Positions 38,599 to 49,858 of a DNA stretch of 64,000 bases are shown piece by piece. This DNA is from Dissophora ornata. Taxonomy: Eukaryota; Mortierellomycota; Mortierellomycetes; Mortierellales; Mortierellaceae. The stretch covers positions 23,762 through 87,761 of the forward strand of contig MU616602.1 of the NCBI GenBank assembly GCA_025201705.1, in the 5' to 3' direction. Within the stretch, counting starts at the first letter, position 1. The number at the start of each line of letters is the position of its first letter. The position numbers were made by a program, and so were the translations under genes. Under the pieces are notes generated by a model. It saw only the letters and a program-made list of their open reading frames with translations. It was not told the DNA's origin and did not search any database.

Positions 38599-39055
38599 AG
38601 CGATGACAGAAGGATCCTTTTAATACTATTTCATATCTTAGTTCACAGTGTCGTTTTCATAAAGAGTGTAGATTCACGAAAGACATGACAGCGATACAAG
38701 GGGAGACGGCATGTTTGCACGAGCGCCATTTGGGCTGAAGCAGCATCTCACGAGTTGTGAGATGACCTTCACTACTATGATAATTATCGTGGGTGCGAAA
38801 ATTCTGATTGGCCAACACAATGTAGACTGGTGTATCCTACCTAGCTTTCTGATCCAAGATACCAAAATGCAAGCCGAAGCTCCTTCATCGCCTTTGCCAC
38901 CATTCCCAAACCTCCCATTCTTTTCCTTTGCCACCATTCTCACGCCTTCATCGCCTTTGCCACCACTTCTTTTTTTTTTTTTTTCTTTCTTTTCATTCCA
39001 CGCCTTCTTTACAACCCTTGCCGTCTCTCTTTCATTTTTCAGTCTATTCAACACC
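38599..39055. other. Intergenic, no gene seen
   Basis: This stretch is the ARF1 3' flank and the leader of the Crinkler-like locus. It contains a small direct repeat built on CTTCATCGCCTTTGCCACCA (38882-38901 and 38946-38965) and a T run at 38972-38986. No domain-bearing frame is present. Confidence 0.5.
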
Positions 39056-40740
39056 ATGACTGACAACCACTTCACCCTTGTTGATGGAGAGTCAACATTT
39101 CAAGCGCGACCCCCGCCAGGTAATGCAAACGCGCTTTGCTTTCAATTACGCGTTGCGCATGAACTCTCTGCATAACGCTATGGTGTTGGATGTCCATTCT
39201 CGTTATTTACCTACATTTTCTTTTTACTTCTTATAGCTGCGAAAAGACACCGTGAAAAAGATGCAGGTGAATAATTTATCTTTGGCTGTGTCTACGACCG
39301 TTTTCAAACGACCTCTTTGTTTTCATTCAGTCATCCATGGACACTGTAGAAGCTGCTAATATTCTTGGTTGCTCCCTTTACTTGTACGTCGTTTCTCTTA
39401 CAAGCGCCCTCTTTCAAGAGGAAGCGTTATCATCCGCACACGCTGATGGATGCGATTGAGGAGGCTGGTCTTGCGGAAAAGGCTGTGGTGGATGGCCAAT
39501 CTGACCTTTCTCGTCTAGACAACAAAGAAAGGGTCTCGTTGCTTGATTTCATTGGTCAGGGTGTTGACAGGACGGACACTTTCGACTCGTTGTCTAGAAC
39601 TGCCCTCGAGTTAAAAGGCGTCGACATGAAAGGCGTCGACAAGTTATCGGCTCCTCATGGCACCATATTTCCTGTTGTCGATACAAACGATCTCTATGTC
39701 AGAGAGGCTTACAAAGTTCTTTACGACACAATCCTCGGGACGTTTGAGAACAATCGACCGTGCACTGGAAACGAGGTTGAGAAGCATGTCGTTGTTACAG
39801 GTACATCTGGGATCGGCAAATCGGCCTTCCTAGTGTACTTCGCCATCCGACTTCTTGCCGAGAGCGAAGACGACAACCCTCCGATGATCGTTTTCCACAC
39901 CAAATGGAGAGCGGAGTGCTATGTCTTTGGAGGGCGCTCTACTGTCCGATCCGGGGGTATCGAGGCTTTTAAACCCTTTCTCAATCTGCCCGACACATGG
40001 TATTTTGTAGACAGCTCTCCTGACCCAGTACTCAGTCGAGCCAAGACCGTCATTTCAGCTTCGCCAAAGACCCTATTTTCCGAGGCCCACCAATATAAGG
40101 ACGTCGACAGAAAGGTAGCATGGCGTTACTACATGGCCCCATGGAATCTGGAGGAGTTGAAGAAGTGCAGGATCAGTGTTGTCGGCTTCGAAGTGGTTCC
40201 TTTGGAAGTGGTGGAAGAACTCTACTCAAAGATAGGCGGTGTGCCGAGTTATGTCCTAGAAAGGCCGATGCGGGTATGTTATAGGCCCAAACCATAACGC
40301 TTTTCTTTGAGAACAGCTTTTTACCTTTGGAGATAATCAATGCGCAGACAGCCTAACATCTAATTCATCGCTAGGTATTAAGCCTCCATCCCAATAACCT
40401 TGAGCGTGCCAAGGTCAGGGCATGTGAGCGTCTAGAACAAGCCCTCGATAGCCTCAAAGATCCGGTGATGTTGATGAAATACTTTTCGTAAGGGAAAGAC
40501 GCGCTAGACCTCAGCAGCCCTCTGATTCACCGTTGGCCCATGGATGATCATGAGACCTTTCGACTGGAATGGGCTTCAACATACGTCGCTGAGAAGGTTG
40601 CCGCTTTGCTGATGGATCCCAACGGAAGCGCTAGCGGTATTATGTTCGAGGCATATGTCCTCCGTACCTTCCGCTCAAGGATCTCGAGACTGGGCAGTCT
40701 ACTCGTTTGTAGTTCGTGCTTGGGCTTGTCACTTCTGTGA
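39056..40740 (+). pseudogene. Crinkler-like P-loop protein with an in-frame stop
   Basis: A short first exon probably starts at 39056 (MTDNHFTLVDGES), followed by small exons up to about 39410. A long exon to 40273 and another from 40375 are joined by a clean intron. The central domain carries a Walker A motif GTSGIGKSAF, then the blocks FVDSSPDP, VISASPKTLF, YYMAPWNLEEL and IGGVPSYVLERP, the order seen in the NTPase domain of Crinkler (CRN)-type proteins of Rhizophagus and other Mucoromycota. In the next exon a TAA at 40489-40491 interrupts the frame; the same frame then resumes with WASTYVAEKV and FEAYVLRTFRS, which belong to the same family. I therefore call it a probable pseudogene, with a truncated product possible. 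CRN proteins are proposed effectors or conflict NTPases; function here is not known. Confidence 0.68.
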
Positions 40741-41735
40741 CGTTATTTGAGCCGAAAATAAACGGCATTGGCATCTCGCTTTACAATGCTTGTCAGAAAC
40801 AATCTTTCCTCGCATCAAGTAAGTTGACACTGGACAGGATGGTGCGCGAGGCGTAGTTGTTACAAGGATCGCGTGATGACACAGCGGAGTCGAGCAGTTC
40901 AACGTTGATGGATTAGTACGTTTCGCATCTCTGGAAGCATTCAGAAAAAATGTCATGTTCATCGGTCGGAGCCTTACTCCTCAGCCTTGACAGCAACGGC
41001 CCTGTCCCATAGAAGAAGCCTTGCGAACAGAGGAGCATCTTTTGACCTATCACTGGGGCAAAAAACTTGTGTATATCTGTGGTATTCGCAGAAATGCGTC
41101 TGGCGCTGTTTGGGCTTGCTGTTTGTTGTATCCCCTCTCAGGTTAGAGCCAACCAACCATGGGCGGCCTAGCCGCTAGGATTTACATGCAAGAGCGCCGG
41201 ACGCGCAATACACAGGGCGTGATAGGGTCTTGGGGTCATTGGCTGCCTAGCAGCTGCTTCGGAGACTGTTCGCGACAAGGGCAGGACAGTGGCAGTTCTC
41301 GAGCTGGGATGTAGTTGCTTCGACTCTTTTTGGACCTCTTTTTATTCAGGGTGATTTTAAGCGGTGCACCACAAACAGAACATCCAATCTCCTTTGGGAG
41401 GCGTCACTGCAATGAAGTTTTAAACTTGATCTTATCTGATGGTCCCTACCCTGTATGAAGCATGAGTTTTATTTGTCGATCCAAAGAACATGGCATGCTA
41501 ATAACTAGGTCTGCTTAACGATAGAGAATCTCGGTATCCATGGAGATGCGTGGCGTTCTGATCGGATCCCAAGAGAGTGCACTTCCAGAATGACTGGCTT
41601 TAAGGGCCGTTCTCCAATTGCAAGACAGAAACAATAACAACAAAGTATGATTTGATTTTCTCACCTTCACTCCTTCACTCCTTCCCCTCTTCCCTACTTC
41701 CACCACTACCACAACTGAACAATATATATTCAACC
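40741..41735. other. Decayed 3' part of the Crinkler-like locus and RPL7 promoter
   Basis: From 40741 to about 41330 the sequence has short protein-like pieces in shifting frames (for example LFEPKINGIGISLYNA from 40744), compatible with a decayed Crinkler C-terminus. No intact frame remains. From 41600 to 41735 the sequence becomes CT-rich with tandem CACTCCTT units (41665-41685), a common feature upstream of ribosomal protein genes. Confidence 0.45.
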
Positions 41736-43539
41736 ATGACGACGTAAGTTTGCACTGCCATGCTGGCTATTAGCCTCTGTTTACGTTTGAATAAAGACGC
41801 TTTGGATAACAGGGAAATACGGGCAAAGGGTCTCCTGATCAGGGTCACCTCTGTTCCCGGTGTTGCTGTTTCTCAAGGTTCTGACGATAAGCGATCTGTT
41901 ATGGGTCGTTTCATCTACTTGAGGTCTTGAGCTTTAGGGGCTCTGCTTCAAACAGATCCCCTTGGTTTTAAAAGCATTCTGTGACTCTTGCCATCAACCC
42001 TGGAGGAGATCGAGCATCGCTGTCTGATCTTGAAATCAGATCTGATCAAACTTGATCTGCACGAGCCCTTCCTCTTTCTGGGGTTGATTGATGCAGGGGT
42101 CGTATTCCAAACCGTTTTTTTTTTTTTTTTGCCTATCAAATGGGAAAAAAAAAACGCGTATGGGTTTGTTGTTGCGTGATGGCGCCCTGCTATTTCTCTC
42201 TTGACGTTGGCTGAAGACAGCTTCATTCGCATGCTGTGAAGAAGGTCTGCCAGCAGCCAACGATGGGAAGAAAACTGTCGGTAGGCCCAACTCCAATGAA
42301 AACAATTCGTCGGATGTCAATATGCATATCTCTTTTGTCTTGAGTGTCGAACTTCTTGCTGGAAAGCACCACACCCTCGCAACAGTAGAATATCACTCTG
42401 CTGGCTGCCGGGGTGTGTAGCTCCTTCGAGAAGAGAGATACGAGATCAAAAGGTTGCGGCAATCCGGCGAGAAACCAATTCTTATTCCACTCTTATGTGC
42501 TTCCATGTCCGCTCCACAGCACCACCCCTACCCTTGAGCATGTTCTCGTCCCCGAGACCCTCTTGAAGAAGAGAAAGACGCAGGACAAGGCTGCTGCTGA
42601 GAAGCGCACAGCCGATGCCGCTGCTCGCAAGGTAAATCACGATCCAACCTCTCCTTTTAATCCAAACATGCGAAAGCAGGCGACCGGTGGCATTGCACTC
42701 AGTGCAGGACATTTAGTGATGAAAAGCTTATACCGCATTTTGTGGCTAGCCAAGGGCAATGTTGCTAACATTATACCATCTTTCGGGACTGATACAAATG
42801 TCTTGTTGCCACCGTCGCTTGCGTACTCATCAATTGGACTTTTGCTTGTTGATCTTGGTTCTCAATCGATTATTTACCAATTTCTGATCCGAATATCCTC
42901 TCAATCTCGCAGGCCCGTAAGACCCAGCGCAAGGTCATCTTCAAGCGTGCTGACCAGTACGTCCGCGAGTACCGCGCCAAGGAGCGCGATGAGATCCGTC
43001 TCCGTCGCCAGGCCAAGGCTGCCGGCAGCTTCTACGTCTCTGCCCAGCCTAAGCTTGCGTTTGTTATCCGTATCAAGGGTATCAACCACATTGCTCCCAA
43101 GCCTCGCAAGGTCCTTCAGTTGTTGCGTCTTCTTCAGATCAACAACGCCGTCTTTGTCCGCTTGACCAGGGCCACGACCCAGATGCTCCAGTTAATCAAC
43201 CCCTACGTCGCGTATGGCGAGCCCAACCTGAAGTCGGTCCGTGAGCTCATCTACAAGCGTGGATACGGTAAGGTCAACAAGCAGCGCATCCCCTTGACGG
43301 ACAACTCGATCATCGAGAAGGCCCTCGGCCAGTACGGCATTGTCTGCATGGAGGACCTTATCCACGAGATCTATACCGTTGGCCCCAGCTTCAAGCAGGC
43401 CTCGAACTTTTTGTGGCCGTTCAAGCTATCGAACGCCACCGGTGGTTTCTCTGCCAAGAAGGCACTGCACTTTATCGAGGGTGGTGATTCTGGTGACCGC
43501 GAGACCAAGATCAACAAGCTGATCCGCCAGATGAACTAA
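41736..43539 (+). CDS. RPL7: 60S ribosomal protein L7 (uL30)
   Basis: Exons 41736-41743, 42520-42631 and 42913-43539 give 248 residues, the usual L7 length. Exon 1 is only 8 nt (ATG ACG AC, donor GTAAGT). The N-terminus has the Lys/Arg/Ala-rich extension ([20 protein letters not shown]). The conserved core includes [47 protein letters not shown] and [21 protein letters not shown]7 binds 25S rRNA in the large subunit near the central protuberance/L1-side contacts. Codon use is strongly biased to C-ending codons, as expected. The 776-nt first intron is unusually long and is examined in the findings. Confidence 0.97.
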
Positions 43540-44205
43540 AGCTCAGCGTCGGATCCTCGGCTCTGGCGTCTAGTCCAGCCATGTACCATATGTTTCCCAC
43601 TCTCCTGTAATACATACCAACTTGCAATAAACAATAAATAATGTTACCCTCGACATTGGCCGTTTGGTGGAATAAATGGGCGCGGCTGTGGGTGCAGTAG
43701 ATGACCACGGCGTAGTGCATGCAGAGCGTAGTAGGTGCTGTGCAAACTTCCAGTCATCGACGGTGGTTGCTGACTCTTGCAGGCGCACATGTCTGGGCGG
43801 GTGGCGAGCAGGCACATCCTCCTTGCACTGAGCCGAATCTCCGTTCTTTGTTCCTGCTGGCATCCTTTCCTGGCCAGATTGCTGATCAGATCAAAGCGAT
43901 CATCAAACCTCCCCCCCACACGAGACAAGACGCCGCTCGTCATCATCTACTCGCTTCTGTCTGCCGCTCGTCTCTCCTCTCGCCACGTCCGCATCATCAT
44001 CTAAACAAGAACGCAGCAGCACTATTTTATTGTTGAGCGCGTCCATTGCGGCCCTCCTTCTCTCTGAACGCCATCATTTCGATCCTGCTGCCTGAGCCAT
44101 CTCTTATTTAGTATCTGCACTCCGCCTTCGTTGACAGCCCACGTCCCTCTCCATCCTCACGAACCATCCGCCACGCACTGCACCCGCGACAACCTCTGGG
44201 CAAAG
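43540..44205. other. RPL7 3' flank and PIK1 promoter
   Basis: AATAAACAATAAATAATG at 43626-43643 is a likely polyadenylation region for RPL7. Frames on both strands after that overlap without domains. No other gene is seen. Confidence 0.55.
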
Positions 44206-47200
44206 ATGATGAACTCTGGCAACTCGATGCTGCTCCGGCTGTTCAGGTCGGAATACTTCAATGCCTGGATCGCCGTCTCGTACCTCTTCAAATACCCCGA
44301 TGCTGTCGGCATCCAGCACTACCTCTGCAATGAGCTCAAGAAGTTTCCTCTGGACGAAATCGAATTCTTCCTTCCCCAGCTTGTGTAAGGAAACCACTCT
44401 TGCCTATCCGCTACTCTCGCTCTCGCGCTCTCGCCCTTACTCTTGCTAGGCATGTTTTGATCTCTCCTCCTCTTGTATGTTCCAATACAATAGTCATCTG
44501 CTGATCAGTCGACCGTCTGAATCAGTTGCGCTGGAAAACTTCATCCTGGACCGGTGCCAGATATCGTCGCACATGGCCATTCTTGTAAGTGCTGTCGACA
44601 CGATTCACAGCACATGATATGCACGCTCAATGATCGAGCCGATATTGCAATTGTGTGACATACTGGATCCCAGGAACTGAGTGCCCAGCACTGCTCGCAT
44701 TCTCTGGAACTGGAAAGCAACAAAAGCGTCACTACTGTATTCAACGGGAAGCATAGCCATCACTATATGCACAACGCGGGCAACAACGCGGCACCATTAT
44801 CCCTGGACTTGCTTTTGAAAATGCAGGATGGATCCTACTAGTAATGGATGGCATGAGGCGAGCCCGCCACGCCTGTTCAGGACTTCAAGGAGGGCAACAT
44901 CTATGGTTTACAAACCAGAATCGCACGCTGATCATGGCCTTTTACTTCGTCATTTTAGACTCTGTGGTACTTGCAAGCCTATACGTCAGACCTTTCTGCT
45001 TCACCAAACACGCCCTCATTCAAGCTCTGCAAACGAGTCTTCAACAAATGTCAGGCTATCGTCTTTGCAACAGAGGCACAAGGGGAGTATGAGGATATCT
45101 TTGGCAAGAATGGTGTCCCAAAGGTCAAGGAGAATGCTCTGTCGGCCATGGTAGGCATGGGTGTCATGTTGGCTGCGTTTGGTCAGCCATTGATGACCAA
45201 GAGTCCTGGTCAACTAGCCCTTGCCCAAGGACGGCGACCCAGAGCGTTCAGCATTACAGATAACCTAGAGGATGGAGGAGCAGTAGAAGGCCTGCCCCAT
45301 CAGCATCAGGACCAGCACCAGTTGCAGAACCAGCCCCAGTCACTAGAGCATCAGCAGTCCGGACATGTTAACCATGCGTCCTCTTACGAAAGTGGCCGGT
45401 CCACACCTGCAGGGAAGCATGACACCGAGACCGTTGCGTCACCCAGGTCTGCCTCAGGAGAGCCTGGTTCACCTCATGCAACATTGCCTAGCATAAATAT
45501 GACTGCTGTTCAGAATATCCAGCGGAACCACGTCGTCACTTCACCATCGCTAGAAGACCTTCGTGGAGGTCAGGCTTTCAAGTTGAGGCGCGACCGATTA
45601 GCTGGTCCCCGCTACAGTCACGATACAGCTCCTTCATCGCCTGTCAGCTTGAAGTTTTCGGACAGGGATTCAATGGACGGTCGATCTTCTGCAGCATCTC
45701 TGGAACTGGCACGGCGATCCTATTTCCATTCTGAGATGCAGTTCCTGTTGGCTCTAGTCGACATTGCCACCAGACTTGTGATTGTCCCCAAGCCAGCTCG
45801 TCTGAGCGCCCTGCGCGCCGAGCTCACATTGCTGAATCATAATTTGCCTGCCGAGATTTGCGTGCCACTTTGGTGCAAGGCCACGGTCGAGAACCCTTCG
45901 CATCATCGCGTTGTTCGTATTCCACCTCAGGACGCCGTCGTCCTGAACTCTGCAGATCGCGTACGTATATATGCCTCGCCAGCAGTAACATGACCTAATA
46001 GTTATTTTAAACGGAATAAGCGATTGTTTCTAACGAATGTGCTAAACGATGTAGGTCCCCTATTTGCTGCAAGTTGAGGTTCTGGAGACAGACATGGGCG
46101 TGGAGGAGATTCGGGCACAACGTAGAGATCTCCATGAAGTACCAGAAGACGATGAACATCAACACGAGACCCTTACTCAAGAAGTCCTCTTGACTGAGGA
46201 TGGAACTCTCCCTATCGAAAATGTGATCGCCACCATCGAAAGTAGCGACGAAGGACTCAAGGATACTCCTGAACCACCATCGTCAGCTGAAGTAGAGGAC
46301 GTCGGCCCATCCACCAACAGTGACGGAGCAAAGCCGACGATCGACGTTACAGCACGCCCACCCGTCGGGTCTCTTGCTGACCTCACGATTTCATCACCAA
46401 GATCTCCTGCACCCTCCAGCCCTGTACTTTCCATTGACCCTATGTTGCGGATGAGGAGTCCCGCTCCATCATCTCTGTCTGGCAGTGGTCGCCCCGCCGC
46501 GCACTCTCGCTCAAACGAGGCCTATCTGCAGACAGTTTTGAAGCGTCGCGCATCCAACAGCGCAGACGACTTTGCAGAAAAGATGAGAACTGCAGCCGTC
46601 ATGTTGGCACAATTAAGCCACCAGCAAGCCGCTCAGCAGACTGCGGGTGCCAATGGTAGCTCCAGGACGAGTGCTCAATCGCGTTCGAGCATCAAGGCCA
46701 AGACGACATCTGTGGAGGATATCAGAGCCAAGATTATCAAGGAGATGATGGCTCTGGAGGAACAAAGGATGCAGAGGATGAAGGTTGAGGGTGTGAGCAG
46801 TGGTGTAGGAGGCGGTGGTGGAGAAGGTGCTGGCAGTGAAATGTTGGAGGATGAGCGCAAGGTCATGGCCAACGTCGCCACCGACGATCCAAGTGGTAAG
46901 GAGTTGAAGAAATGATTGGGGTTTGCCGCAATTGATTGCACGTTGTGTTTGCATCTCTCTCTCTCTCTCTCTTTCTGACATTCTGTACGTGAACTATTTA
47001 TAGCCGCCGTGTTCGCTGAAGATTGGGACGCCAAGATGAACCGTATCCGCGCAACATCCCCATATGGTCACTTGCCCTCATGGCAGTTGCTGTCTGTGAT
47101 CGTGAAGCAAGGCGCAGATCTGAGGCAAGAGCAGCTGGCCTGCCAATTGATCCGCGAAATGGGATGGATCTGGGAGCGTGCTAAGGTCGATGTCTGGATC

Positions 47201-48067
47201 ACATAGTAAGTCTCGCGCATCACCTCTAGTACAATGAACACCGACCATGACGCAGTATTTAATCAAGCTATCCCCATTCTATAGCATGCGTGTCCTTGTT
47301 ACTTCGGACAACTCTGGACTGATCGAGACCGTCCGCAACACCATTTCTATCCACTCGATCAAGAAGGACGCATACGCTCGTCGCCTGAATGAGGTCGGCG
47401 TTGTCTTTACACTTTACGACTATTTCCAGCAGGTAAATAACGCTCTAGCTGTAGTTGTTAGGAGGCATGACCAAGGTCTCCCTGTAGATGTCCTAATACT
47501 ATACATTTTATTCTGGTGCAGAAATTCGGCGACCCCGCAAGCGAAAAGTTTATCAAGGCTCAGCATAACTTTATGAGATCCCTGGCAGCCTACTCTGTGA
47601 TCACATACGTCCTGCAGATCCGTGATCGCCACAACGGCAATATCTTGTTGGATACTGAGGGTCACATCGTTCACATCGACTTTGGATTCATGTTGTCAAA
47701 CTCTCCTGGATCTGTCGGTTTTGAACTCGCGCCATTCAAGCTGCCACAAGAGTACATCGATGTGCTCGGGGGCGTCAACAGCGAGAAGTTTACAGAGTTT
47801 AAGGCGCTGCTGAAGAAGGCGTTCATGGCAGTGCGGAAACACACAGAAAACATTGTACTGTTGATCGATATGATGTCGAAGGACTCGAAACTGCCGTGTT
47901 TCCAGTATGGCGACAATGCGGCACAAGCGGTTCGGGACCGATTGGCGTTGAATTTGACAGAGGTGCAAGCAGAGGAGTTTGTGGAGAAGCTCATTATGAG
48001 CAGCTGTTGCAATGTGTTCACGAGACTTTATGATACCTTCCAGTACTACTCTAATGGAATCTTGTAA
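44206..48067 (+). CDS. PIK1: Phosphatidylinositol 4-kinase, Pik1/PI4K-beta type
   Basis: Exons 44206-44384, 44494-44584, 44959-45960, 46055-46895, 47004-47205, 47285-47432 and 47522-48067 close in frame for 1,002 residues. The intron 44585-44958 contains an open frame, but joining MAIL directly to TLWYLQAYTSDL keeps phase and gives the helical PIK motif expected in Pik1. A Ser/Pro/Gln-rich linker follows. The C-terminal lipid-kinase domain has GADLRQEQLACQL, the catalytic loop DRHNGNILLD, and the Mg-binding HIDFGF. It converts PI to PI4P at the Golgi, driving secretion together with ARF1 and frequenin. Its 3' half is duplicated in inverted orientation at 53.0-54.05 kb. The live copy is intact. 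Confidence 0.95.
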
Positions 48068-48269
48068 AAAAAAGAAAGAAAGGAAGAAAGAAATAATAGA
48101 CGAGGGGAAACTAGAGGGAAGGAAGGGGATCATGGGGTGATGAGCGTAGGGTGGGGAGAAACAATAAACTGTGCAGTGTTTTCCGGAATAACTTTGCGGT
48201 TGATGAATAAATGCGTCTCCAGAACGGCGGTAGGCACCGATGCCAAAAAACGTTTAAATAACCATAAGA

Positions 48270-48552
48270 TCAGCCATGCTGCTCGGTACTAAGGAAAGTG
48301 GTACTTGCTACTCGTCTCGTAGCGACAGTGGCTTGCTTGTTGTGTGCATCTTTCTCAGTCTCCAAGCGATGGAGTCTTCGAGTTCGCATCGGCTTTCGAT
48401 GTCGACCCCGCGTTTGTGTCTGCAGCAGGGCGGTTATGGGCCTTTCCAGAGACCAGACCAGTAGGCGGGACTTGAGCCGAGGGATTGTAAGGGGGCCTTT
48501 GCAAACCCACAGCTCGGCACTGTCGCACCGAAGGATTGGAAGATTGATTCAT
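48270..48552 (-). pseudogene. Unknown Ser/Asn-rich small protein, copy A
   Basis: The frame starting at 48552 begins MNQSSNPSVRQCRAVGLQR and continues with PPYNPSA, PPTGLVSG and a Thr/Asn/Ser-rich stretch before stopping at 48355. Homology with copies B (52383) and C (54420) continues past the stop to about 48270, so this copy is probably truncated by a frameshift. No known domain is recognised. The three copies share the P-S-N-P-S-V-x-Q-C opening, a YNPSA motif and a PTGLVSG motif. A moderately expressed, disordered protein is possible, but decay is evident here. Confidence 0.55.
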
Positions 48553-49858
48553 GATTTTTCTGAGAGTCGGTGGAGGGAGTGGTTTTTATTACTGTGTGAG
48601 GGAGTGTATTTATTGGTGGCAGCCACACCAGTGAAGAGACGTTCAATGCACGCAATACGTCTCACAGAATACGAGCTGATTGATTGCGTAACTTTTATGT
48701 CGCAGTTAGCCTAATGCACGCTCAGAGCAACCACGGACATTCTGACGAAGAAGAACAATCCAGACCGACCACGGATATGCCAGGGGATGGGATGAAGATC
48801 TATCTCGAAGAAGACTCAAGAACGAAAGACTGTAGATGTTGGAGAAGCTGAACAATAACTTGCTTATCGAGGAGGAAACCTCAACCCTGGTTGAAATTCT
48901 GACAACAGTGAGCAACAATCAACCGGCTATCCCGGAGGTTTACCTTGTATCTTGGACATGGCAAGCAGCTCAGCTGTTCAATTTCGATGGCAATGCCAGC
49001 GACTGAGTGCTCAGTTGCTCAACTTCGATAGCAATGCCAGGGGCAGAGGGCTCAGTTGCTTAACTTCGATGGCAATGCCAGGGGTAGAGTGCTCAGTTGC
49101 TCAACTTCGATGGCAATGCCAGGGGCAGAGGGGCTCAGTTTCTCAGCTTCGGCAATGCAGCGGCCGAGGGGCTTAGAGCCGACTCATCTGTCAGCTGGAA
49201 ACTCTCTTTGATGTGGACAACACCCCTGACGCCGTACCGATAGATATCCCTCGACGTAGGATATGCAGCGCACTCTCTATTCGAGCGATTGGTCAAGCAA
49301 GGCGTAACGAATCAAGGAAAGTGAAAACGGCTCATCTTGAAGGCACTTGAACGAATGCAGGAAATTGATATCAACATTTTTCACCTGTTAGTTGCTTTTC
49401 TTACCAAAACTGGGATAAAAACCTATGCAACGGCCGAGTTTCAGCTCCCTGTCCTGCTTGCTGTCAATGCGGTTGGGCGACGGAAGACAGGGACCATATG
49501 CTCTTTTTATGTCCTACCAAGCGCCAGACCTGGGTTACCTACCTTACGAACCTCACTACCAAGTCTATTCAGTGGACACGGCCTCGCATAACGATAAAGT
49601 CTGATTACCAACGCCATCTTACAGAGTCTCAGCTGATCGCCTGTAGCCTCCAAGGAATATAACAAATGCATTACGCCTTTGACTTTGACGACTGCACCAT
49701 TCCAGTCGACAGAATGACCCAATCCATGCGAAGGATGGCTCTCCGTGCAAACACACTTTGAGCAGGCGACTGGAAAAACAAAATTGCTCCGCTCCTCTGG
49801 ATATTCAATTAACTTAGGCAAGTTATTAGACAAGTAGACAAGTTTAGGACAAATCGCG
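48553..49858 (+). pseudogene. Decayed unknown gene of the left arm
   Basis: From about 48715 the plus strand resembles the minus strand of 52160-51565. Shared protein pieces include MLEKLNNNLLIEEETSTLVEI, SNNQPAIPEVYL, WQAAQLFNFDGN and a later QEIDI motif, but they lie in different frames and are separated by stops. A 41-bp tandem repeat has expanded inside it (48968-49170). No domain is recognised, though the helical, Leu-rich character suggests a scaffold or effector-like protein. From 49450 to 49858 nothing coding is seen. Confidence 0.5.
48968..49170. repeat. Minisatellite of ~41 bp units, five copies
   Basis: Five consecutive units start with GCTCAG followed by TTGCTCAACTTCGATGGCAA and end in GGGGCAGAGG. 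The first three to four units differ from each other by only a few bases; the last is shortened. The unit grew from the sequence coding LFNFDGNA in the decayed gene. The right arm of the inverted duplication has just one unit at the equivalent place (about 51865), so the expansion came after the duplication. Confidence 0.9.

Larger units (their letters stand above)
46712..49430. repeat. Left arm of a large imperfect inverted duplication
   Basis: This segment and 51565-54045 are inverted copies of each other. Landmarks pair as follows: PIK1 linker at 46712 with 54045, intron between PIK1 exons at 47206-47284 with 53570-53600, kinase core at 47600-47790 with 53230-53410, unknown gene start at 48552 with 52383, and EEETST motif near 48870 with 51960. 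Identity in the kinase core is about 90% by eye. The intron is retained in the copy, so this was a DNA duplication and not a retrocopy. The sum of paired coordinates stays near 100.8-101.0 kb, with small indels. Confidence 0.88.

Noticed and set aside
44674..44840. Additional PIK1 exon (reads ELSAQHC... to QDGSY)
   Set aside because: Its donor leaves the wrong phase for the next exon, while splicing it out joins MAIL to TLWYLQAYTSDL in phase and restores the expected helix.
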